The notes under the pieces were generated by a model. The model was not told the DNA's origin. It searched no databases and saw only the letters and a list, made by a program, of their open reading frames with translations. 5,336 bases of DNA. Origin: Methanobacterium sp. Lineage in GTDB: Archaea > Methanobacteriota > Methanobacteria > Methanobacteriales > Methanobacteriaceae. How positions within the stretch are numbered: the stretch's first letter is position 1; every line of letters begins with the position of its first letter. This document shows, in pieces, positions 1 to 5,336 of the stretch. Location of the stretch: contig PLTK01000072.1 of the NCBI GenBank assembly GCA_003164415.1, positions 1-5,336 of the forward strand, in the 5' to 3' direction. The position numbers and the translations under genes were made by a program.

Positions 1-220
1 TATGATTTTCTAAGTCAACTCCCATAATTAAAATTAACCAGTCTTGAAGGGTTTTGTCATGTTTTTCTAGTTCGTTGCAAATTGCCTTTGTCCTTTCAAA
101 AACCATTTTACTACAGTAGGGGTACAGTTTAAAAAGAGTACCATCCTTATCAAATATTATGAGATCTATATTTTTGTATGTGTTACTATTAATCTGGAGA
201 TTTATCATAATTTTAGTCAT
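1..220 (-). CDS. HAD-superfamily hydrolase, N-terminal part (3' end outside window)
   Basis: This is the first 73 codons of a minus-strand gene that continues past the left edge. The product reads MTKIMINLQINS..., with the hydrophobic strand and HAD motif I LIIFDKDGTLF at about residues 20-30. D24 would be the aspartate nucleophile and D26 the general acid/base. The helical cap region begins after it. Members of this superfamily are cytosolic Mg2+-dependent phosphatases or related phosphotransferases, and the substrate cannot be read from this fragment. The ATG at 220 overlaps the end of the TPP gene by 8 bases (ATGACTAA), which suggests translational coupling. An in-frame ATG at 208 (Met5) is an alternative start: AAGG lies directly against the first ATG, but about 12 bases before the second. 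The later HAD motifs (Ser/Thr, Lys, acidic pair) are not visible. A sugar-phosphate phosphatase role in the operon is inference only. Confidence 0.85.
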   Translation of the reverse strand, partial: MTKIMINLQINSNTYKNIDLIIFDKDGTLFKLYPYCSKMVFERTKAICNELEKHDKTLQDWLILIMGVDLENH

Positions 221-2036
221 CCTTTATGTATTCAACAGGTTTTATTATCATTTCATTTTCAAGTTCTTCTCTAGAAAGGAAAGGCCACATATCTTCAAGT
301 GGTGCAGAGACCATGCTACCATCAGGAAGGGTTTTACTCGAGACACTGGGTATAATCTGTTGTTTTGGGTCGGTGAATACTTCGCAGATAACAGGGCCTT
401 TATGGTTTAGTATATTATCCATTTTATTTTCCATGTCATTTTGGTTTGATATTTTTTCATATTTTATATTGTATGCCCAAGCAATTTTTTCCAAATCAGG
501 ACATGAAACACCACTTTGAGGATCAGATCCTGCATGTCTGCCTTCAAAGTAGTTGTCTTGGGTATTTCTTATGGATAGGTAACCATTATTATTAACAACA
601 AATAATTTCAGGGGAATATCATAATGGCAGAGTGTTTGTAGCTCTTGTATATTCATCTGAAGCGAACCATCACCTGTAACAGCCACTATATTAGAATTTT
701 TGGTAGCATAATACGCCCCTATACCTAAAGGCAGACTTAATCCCATTGTCCCTAAACATGCGGGTGTTATTACACGTTGTCCTGATTTAACTTTAAAGAC
801 CTGAGATATTATACAATAAACACTACCTGCATCTGCTATTACAATCGATTCAGAATCTAAAATTTTTGCCAACTTATCAAATAAATTGTAACTACAAGCA
901 GTAGATTTTTCATAACATAAACCTTCAGGTATTGCATTATATTTCGATTTCCAATGATTGCATTTTTTAACCCAATCTTCCTTTTCTTTAACTTTAAATC
1001 CACTTAAAAGATCTGATAATTCCATAATAAATTTTTTAGCATCATATTCTATTGCAATATCCAGTTTAATAGTATCTTTCTGATGTTCTCTAGGATCTAT
1101 ATCCACTGAAACTTTTTTTGCTTCCCTTGCAAATAACTCATATTCATAACCAATAAATGGAATGGCCAACCTGGAACCTATACTCAATATCATATCTGCA
1201 TTTTGCATGGCAAAATTTGCGGCTCTTGTGCCCTTTGTACCACCAAAACCAACATAATATGGGTGATTTTCATAAAGCAAGTCCTGACCCAGTTTAGAAG
1301 CAACCACAGGTATTTTAAGTTCCTTCACTAATTCTAGAAATTCATTTTCAGCACCCGCTAATCGGATTCCATTCCCGGCAATTATAACAGGACGTTCTGA
1401 TTCCTTTAAAAGTTCCATCACTTCTTTTAACTGTTTTTTCACTTTTGGATTTTCTTCGGTGCTTTCATGTGGGATGAATGATTTCAAATTATCTGGATCT
1501 ATAAGTGCAGCTTGAACATCTAATGGAATGTCCAACCAGGAAGGTCCTGGACGGGCATTTTTGGCCATATAAACGGCCTTTTCAAGATGATACCTTATTT
1601 CTTTGGGGTTATTTACCATCACAGAATATTTGGTGAATGAGTTCACAATGGGTAGAATGTCAACTTCTTGGCCTCCTAATGATCTTAATCCGTCGATACC
1701 TGAATTTTGAACATTCTGAGAACGTTTACTCTGACCGGAAATTATTAAAAGTGGAATAGAGTCCACCCATGCATCTACTGCACCCGTTACTGCATTTGTA
1801 GCACCAGGACCTGTTGTTACAAAGACAACTCCAAGATTATTTGAAATTCTGGAATAACTTTCAGCCATTATTGAGGCAGCTGCTTCATTATGTGCACAAA
1901 TGTAAGTTATATTTTTATTACATTCTAAACCGTCCAGAAGATGCATCATACCACCGCCTGATACCAAAAACACATCTTCAATTCCTATTTCAGTTAGATA
2001 ACTGGCGATGTAATCTGCAACTCTTATTAGACCCAT
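213..2036 (-). CDS. Thiamine-pyrophosphate enzyme, acetolactate synthase-like (candidate YerE-type sugar acetyltransferase)
   Basis: The 607-residue product (610 if read from the upstream ATG at 2045) has the full three-domain TPP layout. Numbering from the upstream Met, the N-terminal PYR domain carries the catalytic glutamate E54 in CAHNEAAA and TTGPGATN at 77-84. A central, potentially FAD-binding domain spans about 205-345, with GFGGTKGT at 266-273 and VDIDPRE at 314-320. The C-terminal PP domain has the Mg2+/ThDP motif GDGSLQMN at 458-465 through NNNGY at 485-489. The C-terminus (SAPLEDMWPFLSREE) resembles homologues I associate with glycan clusters. The AHAS region normally reading QWQ is NTQ here (494-496), and no ilvN small subunit is visible, so a housekeeping valine/isoleucine enzyme is less likely. 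Its place after CDP-glucose genes suggests transfer of a pyruvate-derived acetyl unit to a keto-sugar, as in YerE; this is inference. I chose the start at 2036 because GAGATGAT sits 4 bases before it, whereas the 2045 ATG has no spaced SD. Confidence 0.9.
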   Translation of the reverse strand: MGLIRVADYIASYLTEIGIEDVFLVSGGGMMHLLDGLECNKNITYICAHNEAAASIMAESYSRISNNLGVVFVTTGPGATNAVTGAVDAWVDSIPLLIISGQSKRSQNVQNSGIDGLRSLGGQEVDILPIVNSFTKYSVMVNNPKEIRYHLEKAVYMAKNARPGPSWLDIPLDVQAALIDPDNLKSFIPHESTEENPKVKKQLKEVMELLKESERPVIIAGNGIRLAGAENEFLELVKELKIPVVASKLGQDLLYENHPYYVGFGGTKGTRAANFAMQNADMILSIGSRLAIPFIGYEYELFAREAKKVSVDIDPREHQKDTIKLDIAIEYDAKKFIMELSDLLSGFKVKEKEDWVKKCNHWKSKYNAIPEGLCYEKSTACSYNLFDKLAKILDSESIVIADAGSVYCIISQVFKVKSGQRVITPACLGTMGLSLPLGIGAYYATKNSNIVAVTGDGSLQMNIQELQTLCHYDIPLKLFVVNNNGYLSIRNTQDNYFEGRHAGSDPQSGVSCPDLEKIAWAYNIKYEKISNQNDMENKMDNILNHKGPVICEVFTDPKQQIIPSVSSKTLPDGSMVSAPLEDMWPFLSREELENEMIIKPVEYIKDD

Positions 2037-2040
2037 ATTT

Positions 2041-2048
2041 ATCATCTC
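2041..2048 (-). promoter_or_regulatory. Ribosome binding site deciding the TPP-enzyme start
   Basis: On the minus strand this reads GAGATGAT, one mismatch from the GAGGTGAT anti-SD complement, and ends 4 bases before the ATG at 2036. It overlaps the alternative ATG at 2045, which argues against that upstream start. The pairing is read by eye, and the 16S 3' end of this organism is assumed. Confidence 0.5.
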
Positions 2049-2073
2049 GTAGAATATTATTAGTTTAAATCAA

Positions 2074-2082
2074 ATATATATT
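2074..2082 (-). promoter_or_regulatory. Possible internal TATA-box promoter ahead of the TPP gene
   Basis: The 56-65 base gap between the metallohydrolase stop and the TPP start is the longest in the operon. On the minus strand it contains an AATATATAT element preceded by an A-rich stretch (AAATAAAAC) that could act as a TFB recognition element. A start about 25 bases downstream would give a leader of roughly 15-20 bases with the SD inside it. The surrounding DNA is nearly all A and T, so a match of this kind is expected often by chance. Confidence 0.3.
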
Positions 2083-2101
2083 GTTTTATTTATTATTTTT
2101 T

Positions 2102-2866
2102 TTATATAATTATCTCAGTATCATCATGTGCAACCAGAATATTTTTGTATCTTCCATTCAGAATTGTTTTTATTAAATCCATCTCTTCTAATGAATGGTA
2201 TGTGTTGGCATCGAAATGTGTGAGTGCCAGTTTTTTAGCTCCGGATTCTTCTGCAATTTTAACAGCATCTTCAGGACTTAAATGGGGCCATAATGAATCA
2301 GGAGAACTTTCTTTAAGGGAACATTCTGTTATAAGAAGATCTGCATCTTCTGCTAACTTGAACACATTTTCACAGATTCCTGTATCTGTGCAGTAAGCTA
2401 GTACTTTCCCATCAACTTCAAATCTGTAGCCTAAGCAAGGGGAAGAATGAATTAATAATCGGCTTTCAATTGAAAATGGTAGGTTATGTTCAGTTTTTTC
2501 TTTATCTTTAGTTTCATCCAATTCATTAATGTCTACTTTGAATCTTAATTTATCAAAAGGAACTGTGTATGGCGGATTAATTATGTTTTTAAGGATTTTT
2601 TTTGTTCCTATTTGGCCATAAATTTTAATGCCTTGGCTAAAATTAAACTTATTCAATATGTGTAGCCCTTCAATATGGTCAATATGGAAATGGCTTAAAA
2701 AGAGATAAATTGGTTTGCTGGAATTTTTGACGTGTTCATCCAGTTTGTAAATTCCATTACCCGCATCAAGGACTAAAAAATAATTTTCAGTTTCAAGGAG
2801 TGTACAGATCGTGTTTCCTGTGCTTGTGTCGTACCATCCATTGGTACTGAGGAAATTGATTTTCAT
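2102..2866 (-). CDS. Metallo-beta-lactamase-fold hydrolase (RNase Z/PhnP-like group)
   Basis: This 254-residue cytosolic protein has no signal peptide or membrane segment. It carries a complete two-metal ligand set: H59, H61, D63 and H64 in SHFHIDH, H140 in IHSSP, D161 in CTDTG, and H217 in LTHFDA. The N-terminal strand-turn pattern, with LDAGNGIYKL at 33-42, and the late WPHLSPEDAVKIAEESGAKK stretch (193-212) fit the RNase Z-like/phosphodiesterase branch (lactamase_B_2 type). Its length is near that of PhnP-type cyclic phosphodiesterases and shorter than typical archaeal RNase Z, so tRNA processing is unlikely. It starts 17 bases after the dehydratase stop. The SD is poor (only AAAG next to the ATG), suggesting coupling to upstream translation. 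The substrate is unknown; hydrolysis of a phosphodiester or ester intermediate in the sugar pathway is speculation. Confidence 0.88.
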   Translation of the reverse strand: MKINFLSTNGWYDTSTGNTICTLLETENYFLVLDAGNGIYKLDEHVKNSSKPIYLFLSHFHIDHIEGLHILNKFNFSQGIKIYGQIGTKKILKNIINPPYTVPFDKLRFKVDINELDETKDKEKTEHNLPFSIESRLLIHSSPCLGYRFEVDGKVLAYCTDTGICENVFKLAEDADLLITECSLKESSPDSLWPHLSPEDAVKIAEESGAKKLALTHFDANTYHSLEEMDLIKTILNGRYKNILVAHDDTEIII

Positions 2867-2883
2867 CTTTAGTTTCTCTGTTC

Positions 2884-3861
2884 TTATTCTGCATTAAAAA
2901 ATGTTTCATACCATTTAACTGTTTTTTCAAGACCTTCTTCCATTTTATGAGAAGGATTCCAGTTTAAAATTTTTTTGGCCTTTTCTGAGGACAGATATTG
3001 TTCTTTTATTTCATTTGATGTTTCATCCAAAATTTGAGGTTTAAGATCACTATCCATTATCTTAAGAACTTTATCCACTATCTCGGTAACTTTCAGGGGT
3101 TGTTCGTTGCTGAAATTGAATGCTTCACCTTCAATATTTTTTTCTTTAATCTGTTCCGCAAGTGTAATGTATGCTTCAGCACCATCTTCAATATAGAAAT
3201 AATCTCGTATCATAGTTCCATCACTTCTAATTACAGGTCTTTCTTTGTGAAGTATTGAACGTATAGTCCCGGGTATGATTCTGTTGAAGTTGAGGTCTCC
3301 TCCACCATAAAAATTTCCACATCGTGTCATACATACAGGAAGCTCATAGGTTTCATAGTAGGATCTGCAAAGTAGGTCTGCACAGCTTTTTGAAACATCA
3401 TAAGGGTGCCGTCCTTGTAATGCCGCGGACTCATTGTAAGGTAACTTTTCCTGGCTACCGTATGCCTTGTCACTTGAGGCAAAGACAATTCTATCAACGA
3501 GGTTTGACCTTCTGCAGGCTTCTAATATGTTCCAGGTTCCTTTTATATTTGAGTCAAAAGTTGATATTGGGTTTCTGTTAGCTATTGTAACAATGGTTTG
3601 TGCTGCCAAGTGAAAGACTGTGTCTATTTCATATTCATTCAAAATTCTTTCTAAAAGGAAATAATCATTTAAATCTCCCCGCACAGTGTTTATTTTATTG
3701 TTGAATCCTGACCAGTTTAAATTGGATTTGGGTACTTGATCCCTTATTAATCCTGTAACGTTAGCTCCCCTTTCAACTAAGGCTTTTGTAAGCCATGATC
3801 CGAGTAAACCAGTGCATCCGGTTATAAAAACGTTTTTTTCGTTCCAAAATCTTTTAGACAA
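2884..3861 (-). CDS. rfbG: NAD-dependent sugar-nucleotide dehydratase, CDP-glucose 4,6-dehydratase-like
   Basis: The product is a 325-residue extended short-chain dehydrogenase. The FWNEKNVFITGCTGLLGSWL start has the Rossmann GxxGxxG at 15-21 and the FW...GSWL pattern typical of CDP-glucose 4,6-dehydratases. NAD-site and structural motifs follow: FHLAAQ at 83-88, then SSDKAYG at 129-135. The catalytic set is S130-D131-K132 with Y154 and K158 (YDVSK), and GNFYGGGD lies at 182-189. It should convert CDP-glucose to CDP-4-keto-6-deoxyglucose, which matches the cytidylyltransferase just upstream. It is shorter than classical RfbG (about 355-360 residues). Around 218-226 it reads IRDYFYIED, as in RmlB/GalE relatives, instead of the classical RPWQHVLE, so exact specificity is less certain. 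The start codon is TTG, supported by the strong SD AAGGAGGA 6 bases upstream and by alignment of the FW motif. The symbol is given by family resemblance. Confidence 0.88.
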   Translation of the reverse strand: MSKRFWNEKNVFITGCTGLLGSWLTKALVERGANVTGLIRDQVPKSNLNWSGFNNKINTVRGDLNDYFLLERILNEYEIDTVFHLAAQTIVTIANRNPISTFDSNIKGTWNILEACRRSNLVDRIVFASSDKAYGSQEKLPYNESAALQGRHPYDVSKSCADLLCRSYYETYELPVCMTRCGNFYGGGDLNFNRIIPGTIRSILHKERPVIRSDGTMIRDYFYIEDGAEAYITLAEQIKEKNIEGEAFNFSNEQPLKVTEIVDKVLKIMDSDLKPQILDETSNEIKEQYLSSEKAKKILNWNPSHKMEEGLEKTVKWYETFFNAE

Positions 3862-3867
3862 TATTTG

Positions 3868-3875
3868 TCCTCCTT
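3868..3875 (-). promoter_or_regulatory. Strong Shine-Dalgarno for the TTG-started dehydratase
   Basis: The minus strand reads AAGGAGGA in the 22-base gap after the cytidylyltransferase stop, ending 6 bases before the TTG at 3861. It is the best SD in the window. Because no nearby in-frame ATG precedes the conserved FW...NVFITG motif, this site fixes TTG as the start. Confidence 0.8.
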
Positions 3876-3883
3876 AATTAATT

Positions 3884-4666
3884 TTATTCCCAAATTTTCC
3901 AGGGGGCATTTCCTTTTTTCCATAAACTGTTCATTACTTCCAGTTCACGATAAGTGTCAACACACTGCCAGAAATTTTCGTCATTATCATAAAGCATTAA
4001 TTCTCCATCTTCTGCTAACTTTTCCAGCGGTTCTCTCTCAAGGATACAGTCCTCATCATAACTTAGGTAATCAAAGAACTTTTTGTTAAAAACAAAAAAC
4101 CCTCCATTTATCAAACCTTCTTTAGTTTGTGGTTTTTCATTATAACTTAAAATCTGATTTCCATCCATTGTAAATTCTCCATAACGAGAAGATGGATGTA
4201 CTCCTGTCAATGTTCCTATCTTACCATGGGATTCATGGAATTCAAGAAGTTTTTTGATATTAATATCAGAAACACCGTCACCATAGGTCATCATGAATGT
4301 ATCATCATCTATATATTTCTCTATTTTTTTTACTCGGGTTCCTGTCTGAGATTCTTCACCTGTGTATGCAAGCGTTACATTCCAATCATTTTCTGTGTGA
4401 TCACCATGAACTTGAACATTTTTATGGTCACCAAGTTGGATTGTAAAATCATTATTCATCATTTCATAGTTAAGAAAATATTCTTTTATCATATTTCCTT
4501 TGTAACCAAGACAGATCACAAAATCCTTAAATCCGTAATGGGCATAAATCTTCATTATATGCCATAAAATTGGTTTATTACCAATTTGAACCATCGGTTT
4601 TGGTCTAAATTCAGTTTCTTCCTTTAAACGTGTTCCCATTCCACCACATAAAATAACAACTTTCAT
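3884..4666 (-). CDS. rfbF: Glucose-1-phosphate cytidylyltransferase
   Basis: This 260-residue product closely matches the family length of about 257. It joins CTP and glucose-1-phosphate to give CDP-glucose and pyrophosphate, the entry step to CDP-deoxysugars. The N-terminal nucleotide-binding loop is GGMGTRLKEE at 8-17, followed by RPKPM at 21-25 with the conserved K23. TGTR lies at 108-111, and the metal-binding YGDGVSD at 128-134 holds D130. EKP is at 177-179, INGGFFVF at 186-193, and the family-typical WQCVDT at 233-238 has the second metal-ligand aspartate D237. These features separate it from glucose-1-phosphate thymidylyl- and uridylyltransferases. It is the first gene of the leftward operon and faces the divergent intergenic region. 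GAGGA lies 6 bases before its ATG. No key residue is missing. Confidence 0.95.
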   Translation of the reverse strand: MKVVILCGGMGTRLKEETEFRPKPMVQIGNKPILWHIMKIYAHYGFKDFVICLGYKGNMIKEYFLNYEMMNNDFTIQLGDHKNVQVHGDHTENDWNVTLAYTGEESQTGTRVKKIEKYIDDDTFMMTYGDGVSDINIKKLLEFHESHGKIGTLTGVHPSSRYGEFTMDGNQILSYNEKPQTKEGLINGGFFVFNKKFFDYLSYDEDCILEREPLEKLAEDGELMLYDNDENFWQCVDTYRELEVMNSLWKKGNAPWKIWE

Positions 4667-4672
4667 GAATTG

Positions 4673-4677
4673 TCCTC
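4673..4677 (-). promoter_or_regulatory. Shine-Dalgarno of the cytidylyltransferase
   Basis: The minus strand reads GAGGA, ending 6 bases before the ATG at 4666, which is ordinary spacing. It supports the annotated start and a leadered mRNA for the first gene of the operon. Confidence 0.65.
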
Positions 4678-4751
4678 ATTTTTTTTAAATAATAATTATT
4701 AGTTCATTCTTAATCAACAGAAACCATAATTAATCTAAGAAAATTCAAACA

Positions 4752-4759
4752 TATTTAAA
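4752..4759 (-). promoter_or_regulatory. Possible TATA box for the leftward operon
   Basis: The minus strand reads TTTAAATA inside CTATAATTTAAATATG. A start about 25 bases downstream (around 4730) would leave a leader of about 64 bases before the ATG at 4666. The base composition makes such matches common, so this is only the best-looking candidate on this strand. Confidence 0.3.
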
Positions 4760-4823
4760 TTATAGTATTATGTTTTTAAATTGAAAGAATTATATCTTAT
4801 CTATAAATAATATATGTAAAATA

Positions 4824-4831
4824 TTTATATC
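4824..4831 (+). promoter_or_regulatory. Probable TATA box for the glycosyltransferase
   Basis: TTTATATC, close to the archaeal consensus TTTATATA, is preceded by GTAAAATA as a possible purine-rich BRE. Transcription would start near 4852-4857, giving a leader of roughly 25-30 bases that includes the AGGTTA SD. A bacterial reading (TTGAAA at 4780-4785 with a TATAAA-like box about 15 bases later) is also possible, so the promoter type depends on the host domain. Confidence 0.4.
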
Positions 4832-4881
4832 TAACTAATTTTTACTCATGTAATTATCAGGTTAAATTATAGGTTAGAAAT

Positions 4882-5336
4882 ATGCCGGTTACAGTAACAT
4901 TAGGGATAATATCTAGAAATGAAGAAAAAAACATAGCTGAAACACTTAAAAGTGTGCTTAATCAGGATTTCAGTATGGAAAATTTTGAGATCATATTGGT
5001 TGACGGCAACTCCAATGATAGAACTCGCGAAATTGCGGATAGAGTTTTGAAAGAGTCAAAAATAAAATATAAAGTATTAAATGAGGCTGATTTTGGTTTT
5101 TATGGCCATTGTTTTGCTAGGAATTTGGTTATAGATAATTCAGATCCTGATTCAAAGTATATAGCTTATACAGATGCCGACTGCATAGTTGATAAAGATT
5201 GGTTAAATATTTTATATGATGCCATAGGAATAACTGATGAAAGTGTTGCAGGTGTGGGTGGGCCGCGTTTAATAGCAGAAACAATAGATAAAAAAGAATT
5301 GGTAATAAATGCATTTTTAACCACATTTCTAGCTTC
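4882..5336 (+). CDS. GT2-family glycosyltransferase, N-terminal part (3' end outside window)
   Basis: The first 151 codons are present, and the gene runs off the right edge. The product begins MPVTVTLGIISRNEEKNI, the usual first strand and loop of a GT-A fold. VDGNSNDRT at 40-48 is the nucleotide-binding aspartate region. FARN at 78-81 and YTDADCIVD at 96-104 follow, where D98-A-D100 is the metal- and diphosphate-binding DxD motif. GVGGP lies at 124-128. Family members transfer a sugar from a nucleotide- or lipid-linked donor at the cytosolic membrane face during glycan assembly. The acceptor-specific half and any membrane segments are beyond the window. ATG is supported by AGGTTA 5 bases upstream and by the start matching the family's first beta strand. 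It is divergent from the CDP-sugar operon and probably part of the same glycan locus, but using the CDP-sugar as donor is inference. Confidence 0.9.
   Translation, partial: MPVTVTLGIISRNEEKNIAETLKSVLNQDFSMENFEIILVDGNSNDRTREIADRVLKESKIKYKVLNEADFGFYGHCFARNLVIDNSDPDSKYIAYTDADCIVDKDWLNILYDAIGITDESVAGVGGPRLIAETIDKKELVINAFLTTFLA

Larger units (their letters stand above)
4667..4881. other. Divergent AT-rich intergenic region
   Basis: This 215-base region lies between the leftward cytidylyltransferase and the rightward glycosyltransferase. It is almost entirely A and T, has stops in all frames and holds no credible small gene. It should contain the promoters for both directions. Visible within it are the two TATA-like candidates listed separately, a 12-base AT palindrome at 4690-4701, and an 11-base direct repeat (TTAAATTATAG at 4755-4765 and 4862-4872). 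I see no stable hairpin or riboswitch-like structure. Confidence 0.75.

Noticed and set aside
159..410. Plus-strand reading frame encoding a hydrophobic 83-residue peptide, seemingly membrane-spanning
   Set aside because: It lies antisense to the HAD start and the well-supported TPP gene end, has no SD, and its hydrophobicity follows from AT-rich antisense codons.
213..2045. TPP gene as housekeeping ilvB (valine/isoleucine synthesis)
   Set aside because: The operon context is nucleotide sugars, no ilvN or other branched-chain amino acid gene is visible, and the QWQ-type segment is changed. It is not excluded without a phylogeny.
2083..2103. T-rich run on the plus strand as a terminator
   Set aside because: The T run is on the plus strand, where no gene ends. 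For the leftward operon it is an A run, and there is no hairpin.
4755..4872. 11-base direct repeat TTAAATTATAG at 4755-4765 and 4862-4872
   Set aside because: In 215 bases of nearly pure A and T, an 11-base repeat is not surprising by chance, and there is no further copy or spacing pattern.
5129..5326. Minus-strand 65-codon reading frame
   Set aside because: It lies entirely antisense to the glycosyltransferase, whose frame carries clear GT2 motifs, and its Leu/His-rich product looks like a shadow translation.
1..5336. CRISPR arrays, insertion sequences, tRNA or rRNA genes
   Set aside because: I saw no regularly spaced repeats, transposase motifs, terminal inverted repeats or tRNA-like cloverleaf elements on either strand.

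Overview
The window is AT-rich and reads as part of a cell-surface polysaccharide or nucleotide-sugar gene cluster. My best guess for the host is an archaeal methanogen of the Methanobacteriales type. The reasons are frequent ATA and AGA codons, TATA-box-like elements upstream of the genes, and Shine-Dalgarno (SD) sequences that include a GAGATGAT form close to the GGTGAT core. This is an inference: a low-GC bacterium such as a Firmicute could show similar SDs and a TTG start, and the sequence alone does not settle it.

Layout: five genes run leftward on the minus strand, and one gene runs rightward from a shared 215-base AT-rich divergent intergenic region. In transcription order, the minus-strand set is glucose-1-phosphate cytidylyltransferase (rfbF-like, 4666 to 3884), a CDP-glucose 4,6-dehydratase-like SDR enzyme (TTG start, 3861 to 2884), a metallo-beta-lactamase-fold hydrolase (2866 to 2102), a thiamine-pyrophosphate (TPP) enzyme of the acetolactate synthase family (2036 to 213), and a HAD-family hydrolase that runs off the left edge (220 to 1). 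The gaps are 22, 17 and about 65 bases, followed by an 8-base overlap, so the set looks like one operon. A possible internal promoter lies ahead of the TPP gene. On the plus strand, a GT2-family glycosyltransferase starts at 4882 and runs off the right edge.

How the genes fit together: the first two enzymes should turn glucose-1-phosphate and CTP into CDP-glucose and then CDP-4-keto-6-deoxyglucose. The usual next gene for 3,6-dideoxy sugars, rfbH (E1 dehydrase), is not in the window. A TPP enzyme follows instead. The known precedent is YerE, a TPP/FAD enzyme that adds a two-carbon acetyl unit from pyruvate to a CDP-4-keto sugar to build the branched sugar yersiniose. The most interesting reading is therefore that this operon makes a CDP-linked, possibly branched-chain, deoxysugar for a surface glycan, with the divergent glycosyltransferase belonging to the same glycan locus. 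The roles of the metallohydrolase and the HAD protein in the pathway are not known.
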